This document shows, piece by piece, positions 18,617 to 27,894 of a DNA stretch of 58,630 nucleotides (position 1 is the stretch's first letter; the number at the start of each line of letters is the position of its first letter). The stretch comes from JBNJEA01 sp051745395 (GTDB lineage Bacteria > Desulfobacterota > Desulfobacteria > Desulfobacterales > Desulfosalsimonadaceae). The stretch covers positions 1-58,630 of the forward strand of contig JBNJEA010000003.1 of assembly GCA_051745395.1 (NCBI GenBank). The letters run 5' to 3'. Below the pieces are notes generated by a model. The model saw nothing but the letters and a program-made list of their open reading frames with translations. It was not told where the DNA came from and searched no databases. A program made the position numbers and the translations under genes.

Positions 18617-19416
18617 ACCCGCAACTTTTTTTTGATTGCCAGCGCCGGTTTCTGGCCTATGTCGACGGCTTTGTCAGCGAAGACGGCAATGATAACCGGG
18701 CTGTTTTGTTCAAGAAAGACCATACCCTCCGGGTTTGTCGAAATATCGTCATGATCGCCAACAAGCTCGGCATGAATGAGCCGGAGCAGACGACCGCCCG
18801 GGTGACGGCATTGTTTCACGATATCGGCCGTTTCCGGCAGTATCGGGCCTACGGCACGTTCCGGGACGCACAGAGCGTGGACCATGCCGAACTCGGCCTT
18901 GAAGAAATCCGCCGCCATGATCTGCTGGCCGGCATTTGCGCCGAAAAAAAAGAATCGATCACAGCCGCCATCCGGGGACACAACCGCCTGGCTTTGCCCG
19001 ATGTACCCGATCCGGGTTTTCCCGGGCTGATCAAGCTGCTCCGGGATGCGGACAAGCTCGATATTTTACGGGTTTTTGCCCGTCACTATGAAGAGCGAAA
19101 AGTCCAATCCGACCCGGCTCTGGAATTGGATCTGCCGGATGCGCCCACGGTTTCCGAAGAGGTGCTGGCTGCCGTCCGGGAAAAAGCCTCTGTTAAAATG
19201 GCTTGGATGCAGACCGTAAATGATTTTAAGCTGCTCAAGCTTTCCTGGGTCTATGATCTCAATTTTGAGCCCACCTGTGCCGCCATCGCCGAACACGGGT
19301 TTATCGACCGCATCGCCGCCACCCTGCCGCCGGATCCGGAGATTCGAAGTGTTGTCGGAAAAATCCACAGTCGTTTGCTTGCCGGCTCCAATGCCGGGCC
19401 TGCCTCGCCATTTTGA
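18613..19416 (+). CDS. HD-domain phosphohydrolase
   Basis: 267 residues with an HD-superfamily metal site: His in KKDHTLRV, then ALFHDIGRFRQYR (the HD doublet), a later His in SVDHAELG, AAIRGHN and LLRDADKLDIL with the last Asp. Such proteins hydrolyse nucleotides or phosphate esters; the substrate here is unknown. Coupled to mobB by an ATGA overlap. No partner domain is fused to it. Confidence 0.82.
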   Translation: MNPQLFFDCQRRFLAYVDGFVSEDGNDNRAVLFKKDHTLRVCRNIVMIANKLGMNEPEQTTARVTALFHDIGRFRQYRAYGTFRDAQSVDHAELGLEEIRRHDLLAGICAEKKESITAAIRGHNRLALPDVPDPGFPGLIKLLRDADKLDILRVFARHYEERKVQSDPALELDLPDAPTVSEEVLAAVREKASVKMAWMQTVNDFKLLKLSWVYDLNFEPTCAAIAEHGFIDRIAATLPPDPEIRSVVGKIHSRLLAGSNAGPASPF

Positions 19417-19563
19417 AACCCGATGGTATTGACGGGATCGAAAAATCGCTGTAAGAACAGGGAAATACATGTTTTGTTTCTGTTTGGTAGTACGCAAACC
19501 GTTTAATCGAATGCCGGGGATTTCAGCGAATGCGGTGGGGGTCCGGGGCATCAGGCGGTGGTT

Positions 19564-21807
19564 ATGTTTTCCCGGTTCAAGGCTTCGTCTTTTTTCCTGA
19601 CAGCAACCGTTGTTGCCGCAGGTATTGCCGTCTACCTGATGGGACTGCCGTTTTTCGATCACATGGAGTTGAAAACCATTGACCTGCGTTTCCGGGCCCG
19701 GGGCGAAATTCAAACCGGATCGGAGGTGGTGCTGGCGGTGATCGATGAAAAAAGCATTGATCGCGAGGGCAAGTGGGTCTGGCCCCGGCGCAAGCTTGCC
19801 AGTCTGGTCGACAAACTCTCTGAGGCCGGAGCCCGGGTAATTGCATTTGATATCGGTTTTCTCGATGCCGATCAAAATGATCGGCTGCAAACCCTGAAAA
19901 ATATTGAGCAGAAATTAAAAGGCCTGGGCATCCGGGATGCGTCCCTGGATGCCTACATTGAAAAATTACGCGCATCTGCGGACAATGACCGGGTTTTGGC
20001 CGATGCCATCGCCGGTGCCGAATCCGAGGTGGTGCTGGGCTATTTTTTTCAAATGAACCGGAAAGCCACGGCCCACTCGCAGTCACAGCAAATCAGAGAC
20101 CAGATCCAATCCGTGGACAGCTCCCGCTATCCCGTGGTCCGTTATGCATCGAAAGCCGCCCGTTCCGTGCCCTTTCTCAATGCCCATATGCCGGAAGCCA
20201 ATATCGAACCCATCGCCGAAGCAACAAATTACAGTGGGTATTTCAACATGTTTGCCGACGAAGACGGCGTGATTCGATGGGTCCCCGGCGTTCTGGAGTG
20301 CCGGGATCGCCTGTATGCGCCGCTTTCCTTAAAGGCGATGGCCGCCTACCGGTCCGAACCCTTGTCGCTTCATATCGCCGATTACGGCATCCATCGCCTG
20401 CAGCTCGGTTCCCTGGAGATTCCCACGGACGAAACGGGGCGGATCATGGTCAATTACCGGGGCGGCGCCGGACAATTTGATCGTTTGTCGGTGACCGATA
20501 TATTACACGACCGGGTGGCCGCCGAACGGATCCGCGACAGGATAATCTTTGTGGGTGCCACAGCAGTGGGCATTTATGATCTTCGGGTCACGCCCTTTGA
20601 CAACGTGTTTCCGGGGGTCGAAATTCACGCCAACCTCGTCGATGCCCTGATGGCCGGCGATTTTTTGCACCAGCCGGCATGGGCGGCGGTTTTTGATGTT
20701 TTGGCCATGCTGGCCTGTGGCTTGTTTTTGGGGGTTGCTTTGCCCCGGGTCGGCGCGATTTCGGGTGCCGCATTGGCGCTGCTGCTCGGCCTTGTTTATG
20801 TGGGGGGATGCCAGTTGCTGTTTTTGAGGATGGGTCTGGTGGTTAATATCGTCTACCCCTTGCTGGTGATTGTCCTGGTTTACTCGGTTCTTTCGTTGGA
20901 TCGTTACCTGGTGCAGGAAGGTCAGAAGCGTTTTATCCGCAATGCCTTTGCCACCTACCTGTCACCGGCGGTGGTCCAAGAGCTTATCGAATCGCCGGAA
21001 AAACTGGTACTCGGCGGTGAAAAGCGGGAAATCACGGCCTTTTTTTCCGATGTGGAAGGATTTACCTCCATCTCGGAAAAGCTCGACCCCGTCACCCTGG
21101 TGGAACTGCTCAACGAGTTTTTAACGGAGATGACCGATATTGTGCTGAAAAACGCCGGCATGGTGGACAAGTTCGAAGGCGATGCCATTATCGCCATGTT
21201 CGGCGCGCCCAATGCCCTGGAAAACCACGCCCGGGCCGCCTGTCAGGCCGCCATTGAAATGCAGGACCGCCTTGACGGGCTGCGGGCGAAGTGGGAAACG
21301 GAAAAGGGCGTGACCATCCGGATGCGGGTGGGGCTTTACAGCGGCTTTGCCGTTGTGGGCAACATGGGGTCCAAAAACCGGATGGATTATACCATGATGG
21401 GCGATACGGTCAACACGGCTGCCCGGCTTGAAGGGGTCAATAAATTCTACGGTACCTATGTCATGGTGGGGGAAAGCACCTATGAAGCCGCGGGGGATCG
21501 CGTTTTTGCCCGCGAAATTGATGCTATCAATGTGGTCGGAAAAACACGGCCGGTTCGGATCTACGAGGTTGTTGGCAGCACCGGTGCCGTGTCCGATCCC
21601 GTGCGGCAGGCGAGCCGGCTTTACGAAGCGGGGCTGCGGGCCTATCGCAAGCGGCAGTGGGCCGAGGCCATCACCTCTTTTGAGCAGGCCCTGTCGGTGC
21701 TGCCCGATGACAGGCCCAGCCGCATCATGGCCGAACGGTGCCGGCAGTACCGGGAAAACCCACCGGACACTCACTGGAACGGGGCGTTTGAAATGACGCG
21801 CAAATAG
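19564..21807 (+). CDS. CHASE2-domain class III adenylate cyclase
   Basis: About 747 residues: an N-terminal membrane helix, a large extracytoplasmic CHASE2 sensor (residues 40-370, including VVLAVIDEKSID and DRIIFVGATA), three membrane helices around 370-450, then a class III cyclase catalytic domain. The catalytic domain has FFSDVEGFTSI (first metal Asp), VDKFEGDAIIAMFGAP (adenine-selecting Lys plus second metal Asp) and DYTMMGDTVNTAARLEG. It ends in a TPR-like helix pair. Predicted product is cAMP made in response to an external signal. ATG at 19564 is preferred because AGGCGG lies 5 bases upstream; GTG at 19558 is the alternative. Confidence 0.9.
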   Translation: MFSRFKASSFFLTATVVAAGIAVYLMGLPFFDHMELKTIDLRFRARGEIQTGSEVVLAVIDEKSIDREGKWVWPRRKLASLVDKLSEAGARVIAFDIGFLDADQNDRLQTLKNIEQKLKGLGIRDASLDAYIEKLRASADNDRVLADAIAGAESEVVLGYFFQMNRKATAHSQSQQIRDQIQSVDSSRYPVVRYASKAARSVPFLNAHMPEANIEPIAEATNYSGYFNMFADEDGVIRWVPGVLECRDRLYAPLSLKAMAAYRSEPLSLHIADYGIHRLQLGSLEIPTDETGRIMVNYRGGAGQFDRLSVTDILHDRVAAERIRDRIIFVGATAVGIYDLRVTPFDNVFPGVEIHANLVDALMAGDFLHQPAWAAVFDVLAMLACGLFLGVALPRVGAISGAALALLLGLVYVGGCQLLFLRMGLVVNIVYPLLVIVLVYSVLSLDRYLVQEGQKRFIRNAFATYLSPAVVQELIESPEKLVLGGEKREITAFFSDVEGFTSISEKLDPVTLVELLNEFLTEMTDIVLKNAGMVDKFEGDAIIAMFGAPNALENHARAACQAAIEMQDRLDGLRAKWETEKGVTIRMRVGLYSGFAVVGNMGSKNRMDYTMMGDTVNTAARLEGVNKFYGTYVMVGESTYEAAGDRVFAREIDAINVVGKTRPVRIYEVVGSTGAVSDPVRQASRLYEAGLRAYRKRQWAEAITSFEQALSVLPDDRPSRIMAERCRQYRENPPDTHWNGAFEMTRK

Positions 21808-21899
21808 GGGGTCGGGCCATGGCAGCCGCGGCCGAAAATCACAGATCAGCATGCCTTCTGGGTCGATCATGTTTATGCTTTTTGCAAAGGGGGACAGGC

Positions 21900-22754
21900 A
21901 TGAAACGTTGGGTATTGACAATTCTGTTTTGCACCGTTTTTGCCGGCTTCGGCCTTGCCGGGCCGGCGCAGTCCGGTGAGCTGGTGGAAAAATTTTCAAA
22001 AGGCTGCATCAATTGGGCCCAACGGGTGATCCGGGCCAACGGCACGGGCAATCCTTCCGCGGATAGCGCCAACTCGTCGGCGGCCCGGCAGCGGGCATTG
22101 CGCAATGCCAGGCGCAGCGCCTATCAAAACCTTCTGCAAACGGCCAAGGCCATGCAGCTGTCTGAGGCCAAAACCGTGGCCCAATACGCGGGAAACCGCG
22201 ATGAGGTGTTGTCCAAGGTGGAGGAAATGTTGAAAAATGCCCGGGTCGAAGCCACCCGCTACCGGTCCGACGGGACGGTGGAAGTTGTCCGGGAAATGCC
22301 GCTTGGCGGCGCGTTTTCCCAATTGCTGCTGCCGGATGCGATTGTGCAGCTGGATATGAAAAAAATGGGCGATGAAACCCGGGAGGCGGACTCGCCGGTC
22401 TATACGGGCCTGGTCGTCGATGCCCGGGGCGTGGCCATAAAGCCGGCATTGTGTTTTAAAATTTTTGATGAAAACCGGCACGAGGTGTACGGGCCGGCCT
22501 ACGTCAGCCGGGAATACGCGGTACAGCGGGGGGTGTGCGAATACCGGACCGAGATTTCCGATATCGAGGAAAGCAAGCGCGTCGGCGACAACCCCCTGAT
22601 TGTCAAGGCATTAAAGCCCCTGGCGCCTGGCAGCCCGCATATCGTGGTCAGCAATACGGATGCTGGCCGGTTGCGCGGCACCGTGGATCACCTGTTTTTG
22701 CTGCGCAAGTGCCGGGTGATGGTGATTGCTGATAGACAGGCGGCGGAGGAGTAA
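21900..22754 (+). CDS. Exported protein, LPP20/FlgT-like N-terminal domain
   Basis: 284 residues with a clear signal peptide (RWVLTILFCTVFAGFGLAG, cleavage near AQS). The next region, AARQRALRNARRSAYQNLLQ, resembles the repeated helical segment of LPP20 and FlgT-type envelope proteins, in which an N-terminal domain of about 100 residues packs against an outer-membrane or flagellar partner. No lipobox Cys is present, so it is probably periplasmic. ATG at 21900 follows AAGGGGGACAGGC. It lies 92 bases after the CHASE2 cyclase and may share its transcript. Function is not known. Confidence 0.6.
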   Translation: MKRWVLTILFCTVFAGFGLAGPAQSGELVEKFSKGCINWAQRVIRANGTGNPSADSANSSAARQRALRNARRSAYQNLLQTAKAMQLSEAKTVAQYAGNRDEVLSKVEEMLKNARVEATRYRSDGTVEVVREMPLGGAFSQLLLPDAIVQLDMKKMGDETREADSPVYTGLVVDARGVAIKPALCFKIFDENRHEVYGPAYVSREYAVQRGVCEYRTEISDIEESKRVGDNPLIVKALKPLAPGSPHIVVSNTDAGRLRGTVDHLFLLRKCRVMVIADRQAAEE

Positions 22755-22761
22755 GTTTGGG

Positions 22762-22838
22762 TGTGCGGTATGAGGTATAAGGTTTAGGGTATAAGGTTTG
22801 AGGTATAAGGTTTGAGGTATAAGGTGTGGGGTGTGAGG
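22762..22838. repeat. Tandem heptamer array, copy 2 (11 units)
   Basis: Eleven consecutive 7-base units on the + strand, mostly alternating TATAAGG and TTTGAGG/TTTAGGG, with TGTGCGG and TGTGGGG variants at the ends. The period is exact throughout. It starts 8 bases after a stop codon, in the convergent gap between the exported-protein gene and metK. Confidence 0.85.
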
Positions 22839-22939
22839 GAAAAAACGCAGTGCCTCAATCTCTGTGGGGAGCCGTAAAAACGACCATCTGGTGATCCGAA
22901 TCGCTTCGGTAATGGACGAGCCATCGACTTATTTTTCTA

Positions 22940-23003
22940 TTTTCGCGCCAAGCCGCCAAGAGCGCCAAGGATGGCTTTGAAACTTTGCGTCTTGGCGCGA
23001 AAA
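22940..23003. repeat. 13-bp perfect inverted repeat with CGCCAAG core
   Basis: TTTTCGCGCCAAG at 22940-22952 is repeated inverted as CTTGGCGCGAAAA at 22991-23003, with further CGCCAAG copies inside (GCCGCCAAGAGCGCCAAGG). It lies between convergent genes, 35 bases from the metK stop. It could act as a two-way terminator, but internal repetition suggests a dispersed non-coding element. Confidence 0.7.
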
Positions 23004-23037
23004 TGTAGTGGCTGTTATCGCCGCAAGGGAAAAATAT

Positions 23038-24207
23038 TTACAATCCCGCCTTGGCCTTGATCTCATCGGCCTTATTGGTTTTTTCCCAGGTAAAATCCGG
23101 TTCGTTTCTGCCGAAATGCCCGTAGGCGGCCGTATCCTTGAAAATCGGCCGCAGCAGGTCGAGATACTCGATCAAAGCCGCCGGCCGCAGGTCAAAGACC
23201 TCGTTGATGATTTGTCTTGCCTTGTTTTCGGAAATCTTGCCGGTATCTAAGAAATCCACCAGGATCGATACGGGTTCGGCCACCCCGATGGCATAGGCCA
23301 CCTGGACTTCGCATTTTCTGGCCACCCCGGCGGCGACGAGGTTCTTGGCGATGTGGCGGGCCATGTAGGAGGCGCTGCGGTCGACTTTAGAGGGGTCTTT
23401 GCCGGAAAAGCAGCCGCCGCCGTGGCTGCCCTGGCCGCCGTAGGTATCGACAATGATTTTCCGGCCGGTCAACCCGCAGTCACCCATTGGGCCGCCGACT
23501 TCGAATTTGCCCGTGGGGTTGATGAAATACCGGGTATCGTCGCCGATCATCTCCATGGGCAGAATTTTTTTGATGACTTCCTCGATGACGCTTTCCTTGA
23601 TCTGGTCATAGGAAACATCCGGGTTGTGCTGGGTGGAGATGACTACCGTATCGATGCGCTTGGGCCGGCCGTCGACGTATTCGATGGTGACCTGGGACTT
23701 GCCGTCGGGGCGCAGAAAATCGAGGGTGTTGTTTTTTCTCAGATCGGTCAGTTGCTTGGTCAGTTTGTGCGCATACAGAATCGGCATGGGCATCAGTTCG
23801 GGGGTCTCATCGCATGCGTAGCCAAACATCAGGCCCTGGTCTCCGGCGCCCTGTTCTTTGTAAAGGCCCTTGCCTTCGTCAACGCCCTGGGCGATATCCG
23901 GCGACTGCTTGTCAATGCTGGTCAGCACCGAGCAGGTCTGCCAGTCAAAGCCCATGTCCGAGGAGCAATAGCCGATATCCTTTATGGTTTCCCGGACGAC
24001 TTCGGGGAAATCGACGGTGGCATTGGCCGTGATTTCGCCGGCGATAAACGCCAGGCCGGTGGTAACCAGGCTTTCGCATGCCACGCGGCACCGATTGTCC
24101 TGGGCCAAAATGGCGTCGAGGATGCCGTCGGATATTTTGTCCGCCACCTTATCCGGGTGGCCTTCGGTCACGGATTCTGAAGTAAAAAGATAGCTGTTTT
24201 CTGACAT
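23038..24207 (-). CDS. metK: S-adenosylmethionine synthetase
   Basis: Makes S-adenosylmethionine from methionine and ATP in the cytoplasm. 389 residues, full length, with ESVTEGHPDKVADKISD at the N-terminus (ATP-binding His), the signature GAGDQGLMFGYA and the phosphate-binding GGCFSGKDPSKVDRSAS. The ATG at 24207 is preceded by AAGGAGA. The 122-base leader holds a short GCCC/GGGC hairpin and an AATTCGAA repeat but no SAM riboswitch that I can recognise. It sits close to a SAM-consuming betaine-forming methyltransferase. Confidence 0.95.
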   Translation of the reverse strand: MSENSYLFTSESVTEGHPDKVADKISDGILDAILAQDNRCRVACESLVTTGLAFIAGEITANATVDFPEVVRETIKDIGYCSSDMGFDWQTCSVLTSIDKQSPDIAQGVDEGKGLYKEQGAGDQGLMFGYACDETPELMPMPILYAHKLTKQLTDLRKNNTLDFLRPDGKSQVTIEYVDGRPKRIDTVVISTQHNPDVSYDQIKESVIEEVIKKILPMEMIGDDTRYFINPTGKFEVGGPMGDCGLTGRKIIVDTYGGQGSHGGGCFSGKDPSKVDRSASYMARHIAKNLVAAGVARKCEVQVAYAIGVAEPVSILVDFLDTGKISENKARQIINEVFDLRPAALIEYLDLLRPIFKDTAAYGHFGRNEPDFTWEKTNKADEIKAKAGL

Positions 24208-24329
24208 GGAGGTCTCCTTGTTTTGACGTTGTGGGTTGCGTGATTAGAAAGCTCTAAATTCGAATTTCGAATTTATCGAATCCTGCCCTTTGGGCTCAGA
24301 TTAAAGCCGGATCCTCTGGGCCCGGGTTT

Positions 24330-25178
24330 TTACTTCGGATGAAGCATTGTATTATCGATCAGCCGGGTGCTGCCCACTTTTACGGCAAGCGCCATCAAGG
24401 CCGGCCGCTCGATGCGGGAGAGATCTTCTAACGTCTCCGGATCACAAATTGTAATATAATCAATTTCCGTATCCGCCGCTGCCCGGATAATATCTCCGGC
24501 CTGCTTTATCAGCGACGCGGTATCCCGTTGGCCCTCGTCCACCTGGTTTTGCGCCATGGTCAGGGCCCGGTAAAGCGTCAGTCCGGATTGCCGTTGATCG
24601 GCGGTTAAGTACTTGTTCCGCGAACTCAGGGCCAGACCGTCGGATTCCCGGACGGTGGGGCAGTCGATAATCCATGTGTCAAAATTTAAATCCTTTGTCA
24701 TCCGGCGCAGGACCGCGAGTTGTTGAAAATCCTTTTGACCGAATACGGCGTAATCGGGTTTTACGATATTAAACAGCTTGGCCACAATGGTCATCACACC
24801 CTTGAAGTGACCCGGCCGGGACAGTCCGCAAAGATGCTCGGGCAGACGGGATTGCATCACATAGGTTTCAAAACCCGCCGGATACAGTTCGGTGTTTTCC
24901 GGAGCAAAGACCACGTCCGCCCCCCTGGCTTCGGCCAGGGCAAGATCGTTTTCAAGGTCTCTGGGGTATTGTTCAAAATCCTCTCCGGGCCCGAACTGGG
25001 CGGGATTGACAAAGATGCTGACCACCAGCTTGTCGCCGTATCGGCGGCCCTTGCTCATCAAAGCCAGGTGCCCGTCATGGAAAAAACCCATGGTCGGCAC
25101 AAAGGCAATGGAAAGGCCTGCCCCCCGGACTTTTTCGGCCCAGGATTGCATCTCGGTTATGGTTTTGATGATTTCGAT
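24330..25178 (-). CDS. panC: Pantothenate synthetase, apparent ATC start codon
   Basis: Joins pantoate and beta-alanine using ATP to form pantothenate. Motifs: FVPTMGFFHDGHLALM (HxGH-type nucleotide site), FGQKDFQQLAVLRRM, VRESDGLALSSRNKYL. From the first ATG (25151) the protein lacks the usual first ten residues. Reading upstream in frame gives IEIIKTITE, which fits the family N-terminus exactly, with ATC at 25176-25178 in the place of the initiator and GAGG nine bases ahead. No ATG, GTG or TTG lies between that point and the in-frame stop. So either initiation is at AUC, as rarely seen, or translation begins at 25151. Confidence 0.85.
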   Translation of the reverse strand: MEIIKTITEMQSWAEKVRGAGLSIAFVPTMGFFHDGHLALMSKGRRYGDKLVVSIFVNPAQFGPGEDFEQYPRDLENDLALAEARGADVVFAPENTELYPAGFETYVMQSRLPEHLCGLSRPGHFKGVMTIVAKLFNIVKPDYAVFGQKDFQQLAVLRRMTKDLNFDTWIIDCPTVRESDGLALSSRNKYLTADQRQSGLTLYRALTMAQNQVDEGQRDTASLIKQAGDIIRAAADTEIDYITICDPETLEDLSRIERPALMALAVKVGSTRLIDNTMLHPK

Positions 25179-25215
25179 ACCGCGTTTCCTCTGCCGTAAC
25201 GCTTGAAAAAAACGA

Positions 25216-26541
25216 TTACTTCAGTTTGTTCATTACCTGACCGGTGATTACTTTGGGGTAATAAAACGTTGTTTTGCGGGGCATCGTGTAACCGGCCTCA
25301 GCGATCTGCCGGACCTGTTCATTGGTTGGCGGATTCAGGATAAAGGCCACATCGTGCTCTTTTTGTTCCACCGAGGCCAGCGCTTCGTCTTCACTGCTCG
25401 TATAATCGATCAATGCCTCGTTGTCCAGGCTTTGCTTGTCAAAGCCCATCAGTTGCATCAGGACCAGGTTTGTCAAAACGGTCACATCAAGGCCCCTGAG
25501 CGGCGCGGCGATTGTCTTGCCAAACAGGTTTTCCATGACCCCGTCTTTTAGCACCAGGGCGTAATAGGCCGGCCAGTCTTTCATGGCCAGACCGATGATA
25601 TGATCATTGCGATGGGCAATCATGGTCTCGTTTAGTTGCTGTTTGGCCTGTTGCGGATCGGTAGCGGCGCGGTCAATGGTTTCGATGTCGAAATATTGCC
25701 CGGCATCTTCCAAAAGCTGCTTGCGGGCATTTTCCGATACCTCCGGCAGCAGTCTGTGCGTGGGCAGGATGAGCAGTCCCGTATCCTCCACGGCACACAG
25801 ATACATCATGATAAAATTGGCCGGGTGGTTGTCATCAAAATCCGGTGTGTTTTCCTTGACCCACTGCCGGTAGTTCAAAGCGGTTTCATAGCGGTGGTGC
25901 CCGTCGGCGATAAACAGCCGGCGTTGATTGAAGGCCGCCTGCACCTGCCGGTGAATGTCGGCGTCGGTGATGCGCCATACCTTGTGATGGTGGCCGGCGT
26001 CATCGGTGAAGTCCTCTGTCGGGGCCTTGTCGGCGATCGCGGACTTGAGGATGCCCAGCGCGTTGTCCTGGTCCGAATAGACCGAAAAGATGTGGCTGAA
26101 ATTGGCATGACAGGCCTTCATCAGTTCCAGTCGTTCGGACTTGACTTTGGAAAAGGTCTCTTCGTGGGGCAGGATGACCCCGGCGTCCAGCGGCTCCAGA
26201 CGGACCGTGGCGATGAGCCCGAAGCGGGTGATGGTGCTGCCGTTTAAATCAAAGGCCACGGAGGTGAAATACAAAGCCGGCTCTGTGTCTTCGATGAGCA
26301 CGCCGTCGTTCTGCCATTGCTGAAAATACCGGGCCGCCCGGGTGTGGGGGTTGTCTTCGGCCGTGTCGGTTTCGGCGGGCAGGTTTTTGTCCAGCCGGAT
26401 GACATTGTAGGGACTTTGATCATGGTAGGCGACCTGGGCTTCGTCGGAAATAATGTCGTAGGGCGGTGTCACCACTTCTGATAAGTCCCCGATTTTTTGA
26501 GGATTGTAACGGATTCCAAAAAACGGGTAAATTTTTGCCAT
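25216..26541 (-). CDS. DUF1015 family protein
   Basis: 441 residues of the widespread DUF1015 family, whose biochemical role is not established. Typical segments: an opening IYPFFGIRYNP, VVTPPYDIIS, ILPHEETFSKVKSERLELM, FIADGHHRYETAL in the middle (a His-rich, probably metal- or phosphate-binding motif) and GFDKQSLDNEALI toward the end. The ATG at 26541 follows AAGGA by 8 bases. It lies 37 bases upstream of panC on the same strand. In other bacteria DUF1015 genes are often near serA, which here lies 12 kb away. Confidence 0.85.
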   Translation of the reverse strand: MAKIYPFFGIRYNPQKIGDLSEVVTPPYDIISDEAQVAYHDQSPYNVIRLDKNLPAETDTAEDNPHTRAARYFQQWQNDGVLIEDTEPALYFTSVAFDLNGSTITRFGLIATVRLEPLDAGVILPHEETFSKVKSERLELMKACHANFSHIFSVYSDQDNALGILKSAIADKAPTEDFTDDAGHHHKVWRITDADIHRQVQAAFNQRRLFIADGHHRYETALNYRQWVKENTPDFDDNHPANFIMMYLCAVEDTGLLILPTHRLLPEVSENARKQLLEDAGQYFDIETIDRAATDPQQAKQQLNETMIAHRNDHIIGLAMKDWPAYYALVLKDGVMENLFGKTIAAPLRGLDVTVLTNLVLMQLMGFDKQSLDNEALIDYTSSEDEALASVEQKEHDVAFILNPPTNEQVRQIAEAGYTMPRKTTFYYPKVITGQVMNKLK

Positions 26542-26910
26542 GAGCATATTCCTTGCTAGTAAAATTATATAAAAATGGAGTCGTTTTTCGACAAATTAGC
26601 CGGTATGAGACAACTTACTATAACAAAAAGAAATTTGATGTCAACAGCTTTCTGTCTATATAATAGGACTAGGCAATGGGAAAGTGCTTACTTGAAAAAA
26701 GGCTTGACAACGAGTTTTGTTTATAATATGATTTCAGTCTATTATGAAAAAAGGCGTCTAATTACTCGAAAATACTACTATTTTACTGCCATTTCCGGCG
26801 AAAGTAAATTGTAAAGTTTTATTTTTTTTGAGAAGCGGCGGTTTTTGATTGTAAAATATTGAAATTATTTAAAATTATTACATATAAACTGATTTCAGGA
26901 GGGTTTTTCC
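26542..26910. other. AT-rich intergenic region between divergent DUF1015 and SDMT genes
   Basis: About 370 bases, much richer in A and T than the surrounding genes. Contains TTGACA at 26704-26709 and TAATAT 14 bases further on, a poor-spacing promoter candidate reading toward the methyltransferase. An AAATTATTTAAAATTATT stretch lies just before the ribosome site AGGAGG at about 26898. No convincing gene is present. Confidence 0.5.
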
Positions 26911-27744
26911 ATGAACGATGAATTTTCGGATGCGGTAAAGGTAACCAAAAATTATTACGACAGCGATGATGCGCATAATTTCTATTACACCATATGGGGC
27001 GGCGAAGACCTGCACCTCGGGATCTATGAATCCGAAGCCGACACCATTTTCGAGGCCAGTCGACGAACCATCCGGCACATGGCCTCCCGCTCGAAGCGTG
27101 TCAACAGCCAGGCTCGGGTGATCGACCTGGGCGGCGGTTTTTCCGGATCGGCGCGGTTTCTGGCCAAAAATTACGGCTGGCAGGTCGTGGTGTTGAATTT
27201 GAGTGAAACCGAAAACAACCGGGCCCGGAAAATGAACAAGGAACAGGGCCTGGATCATTTGATCACGGTCGTTGACGGCAGTTTTGACACCATTCCGTAC
27301 CCAGACGAATCCTTTGACATTGTCTGGTCCCAGGATGCGATCCTGCACAGTGACAACCGGGAAAAGGTCCTTGAAGAGGCACACCGCGTGTTAAAATCCG
27401 GCGGGGAAATGATTTTTACGGATCCCATGCAGGCCGACAGTTGCCCCGAAGGGGTGCTGCAGCCCATTTATGACCGGATTCACCTGCAATCACTGGGTTC
27501 TCCGGGGTTTTACCAGGATTACGCCCAGAAAATCGGCTTTGAGGTCGTGGGCTTCGAGCCGCTGCACCCGCATTTGACCGAGCATTATGCCCGGGTCAAA
27601 CAGGAAATGGAAGGACGGGAAGATGAGTTGGAAAAAGTCGTCAGCCGGGAATATATTGATAACATGAAAAAAGGCTTGCAGCATTGGGTTGACGGCGGCA
27701 ACAACGGCTATCTCGCCTGGGGAATCTTTCACTTCCGGAAATAA
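26911..27744 (+). CDS. Sarcosine/dimethylglycine N-methyltransferase (SDMT)
   Basis: SAM-dependent enzyme of the glycine-to-betaine pathway that converts sarcosine to dimethylglycine and then betaine, an osmoprotectant. 277 residues, cytoplasmic. It matches halophile SDMT sequences closely: YYDSDDAHNFYYTIWGGEDL near the start, SAM-binding VIDLGGGFSGSARFLA, IVWSQDAILHSDNREKVLEE, FTDPMQADSCPEGVLQPIYD, and the C-terminal GLQHWVDGGNNGYLAWGI. A preceding glycine/sarcosine methyltransferase is not in the window, so sarcosine or dimethylglycine must come from elsewhere. It lies directly upstream of a corrinoid/MttB cluster that would do the reverse, demethylating chemistry. Confidence 0.9.
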   Translation: MNDEFSDAVKVTKNYYDSDDAHNFYYTIWGGEDLHLGIYESEADTIFEASRRTIRHMASRSKRVNSQARVIDLGGGFSGSARFLAKNYGWQVVVLNLSETENNRARKMNKEQGLDHLITVVDGSFDTIPYPDESFDIVWSQDAILHSDNREKVLEEAHRVLKSGGEMIFTDPMQADSCPEGVLQPIYDRIHLQSLGSPGFYQDYAQKIGFEVVGFEPLHPHLTEHYARVKQEMEGREDELEKVVSREYIDNMKKGLQHWVDGGNNGYLAWGIFHFRK

Positions 27745-27894
27745 TCGCCTGCCTTTTTTCTGCTCTGTTTTCGTCGAATTTTCAGTATCTTAGTTTCGAT
27801 ATTCGGCAAAAAAGGGCAGACGAATATCTTTGGGGCGGGCAAGGAGTGTTTTGAAAATTTTTAATAATATTAAAAACTTAATTAAGGAGGCAAC

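Noticed and set aside
22762..22838. CRISPR array
   Set aside because: Units are 7 bases with no spacers, and no cas genes are nearby.
24208..24329. SAM riboswitch ahead of metK
   Set aside because: Only a short GCCC/GGGC hairpin and an AATTCGAA repeat are present; none of the SAM-I, SAM-II or SAH consensus elements could be recognised.
26575..26814. 79-codon frame in the AT-rich gap before SDMT
   Set aside because: No ribosome site, no family resemblance, and its composition matches the surrounding non-coding AT-rich DNA.
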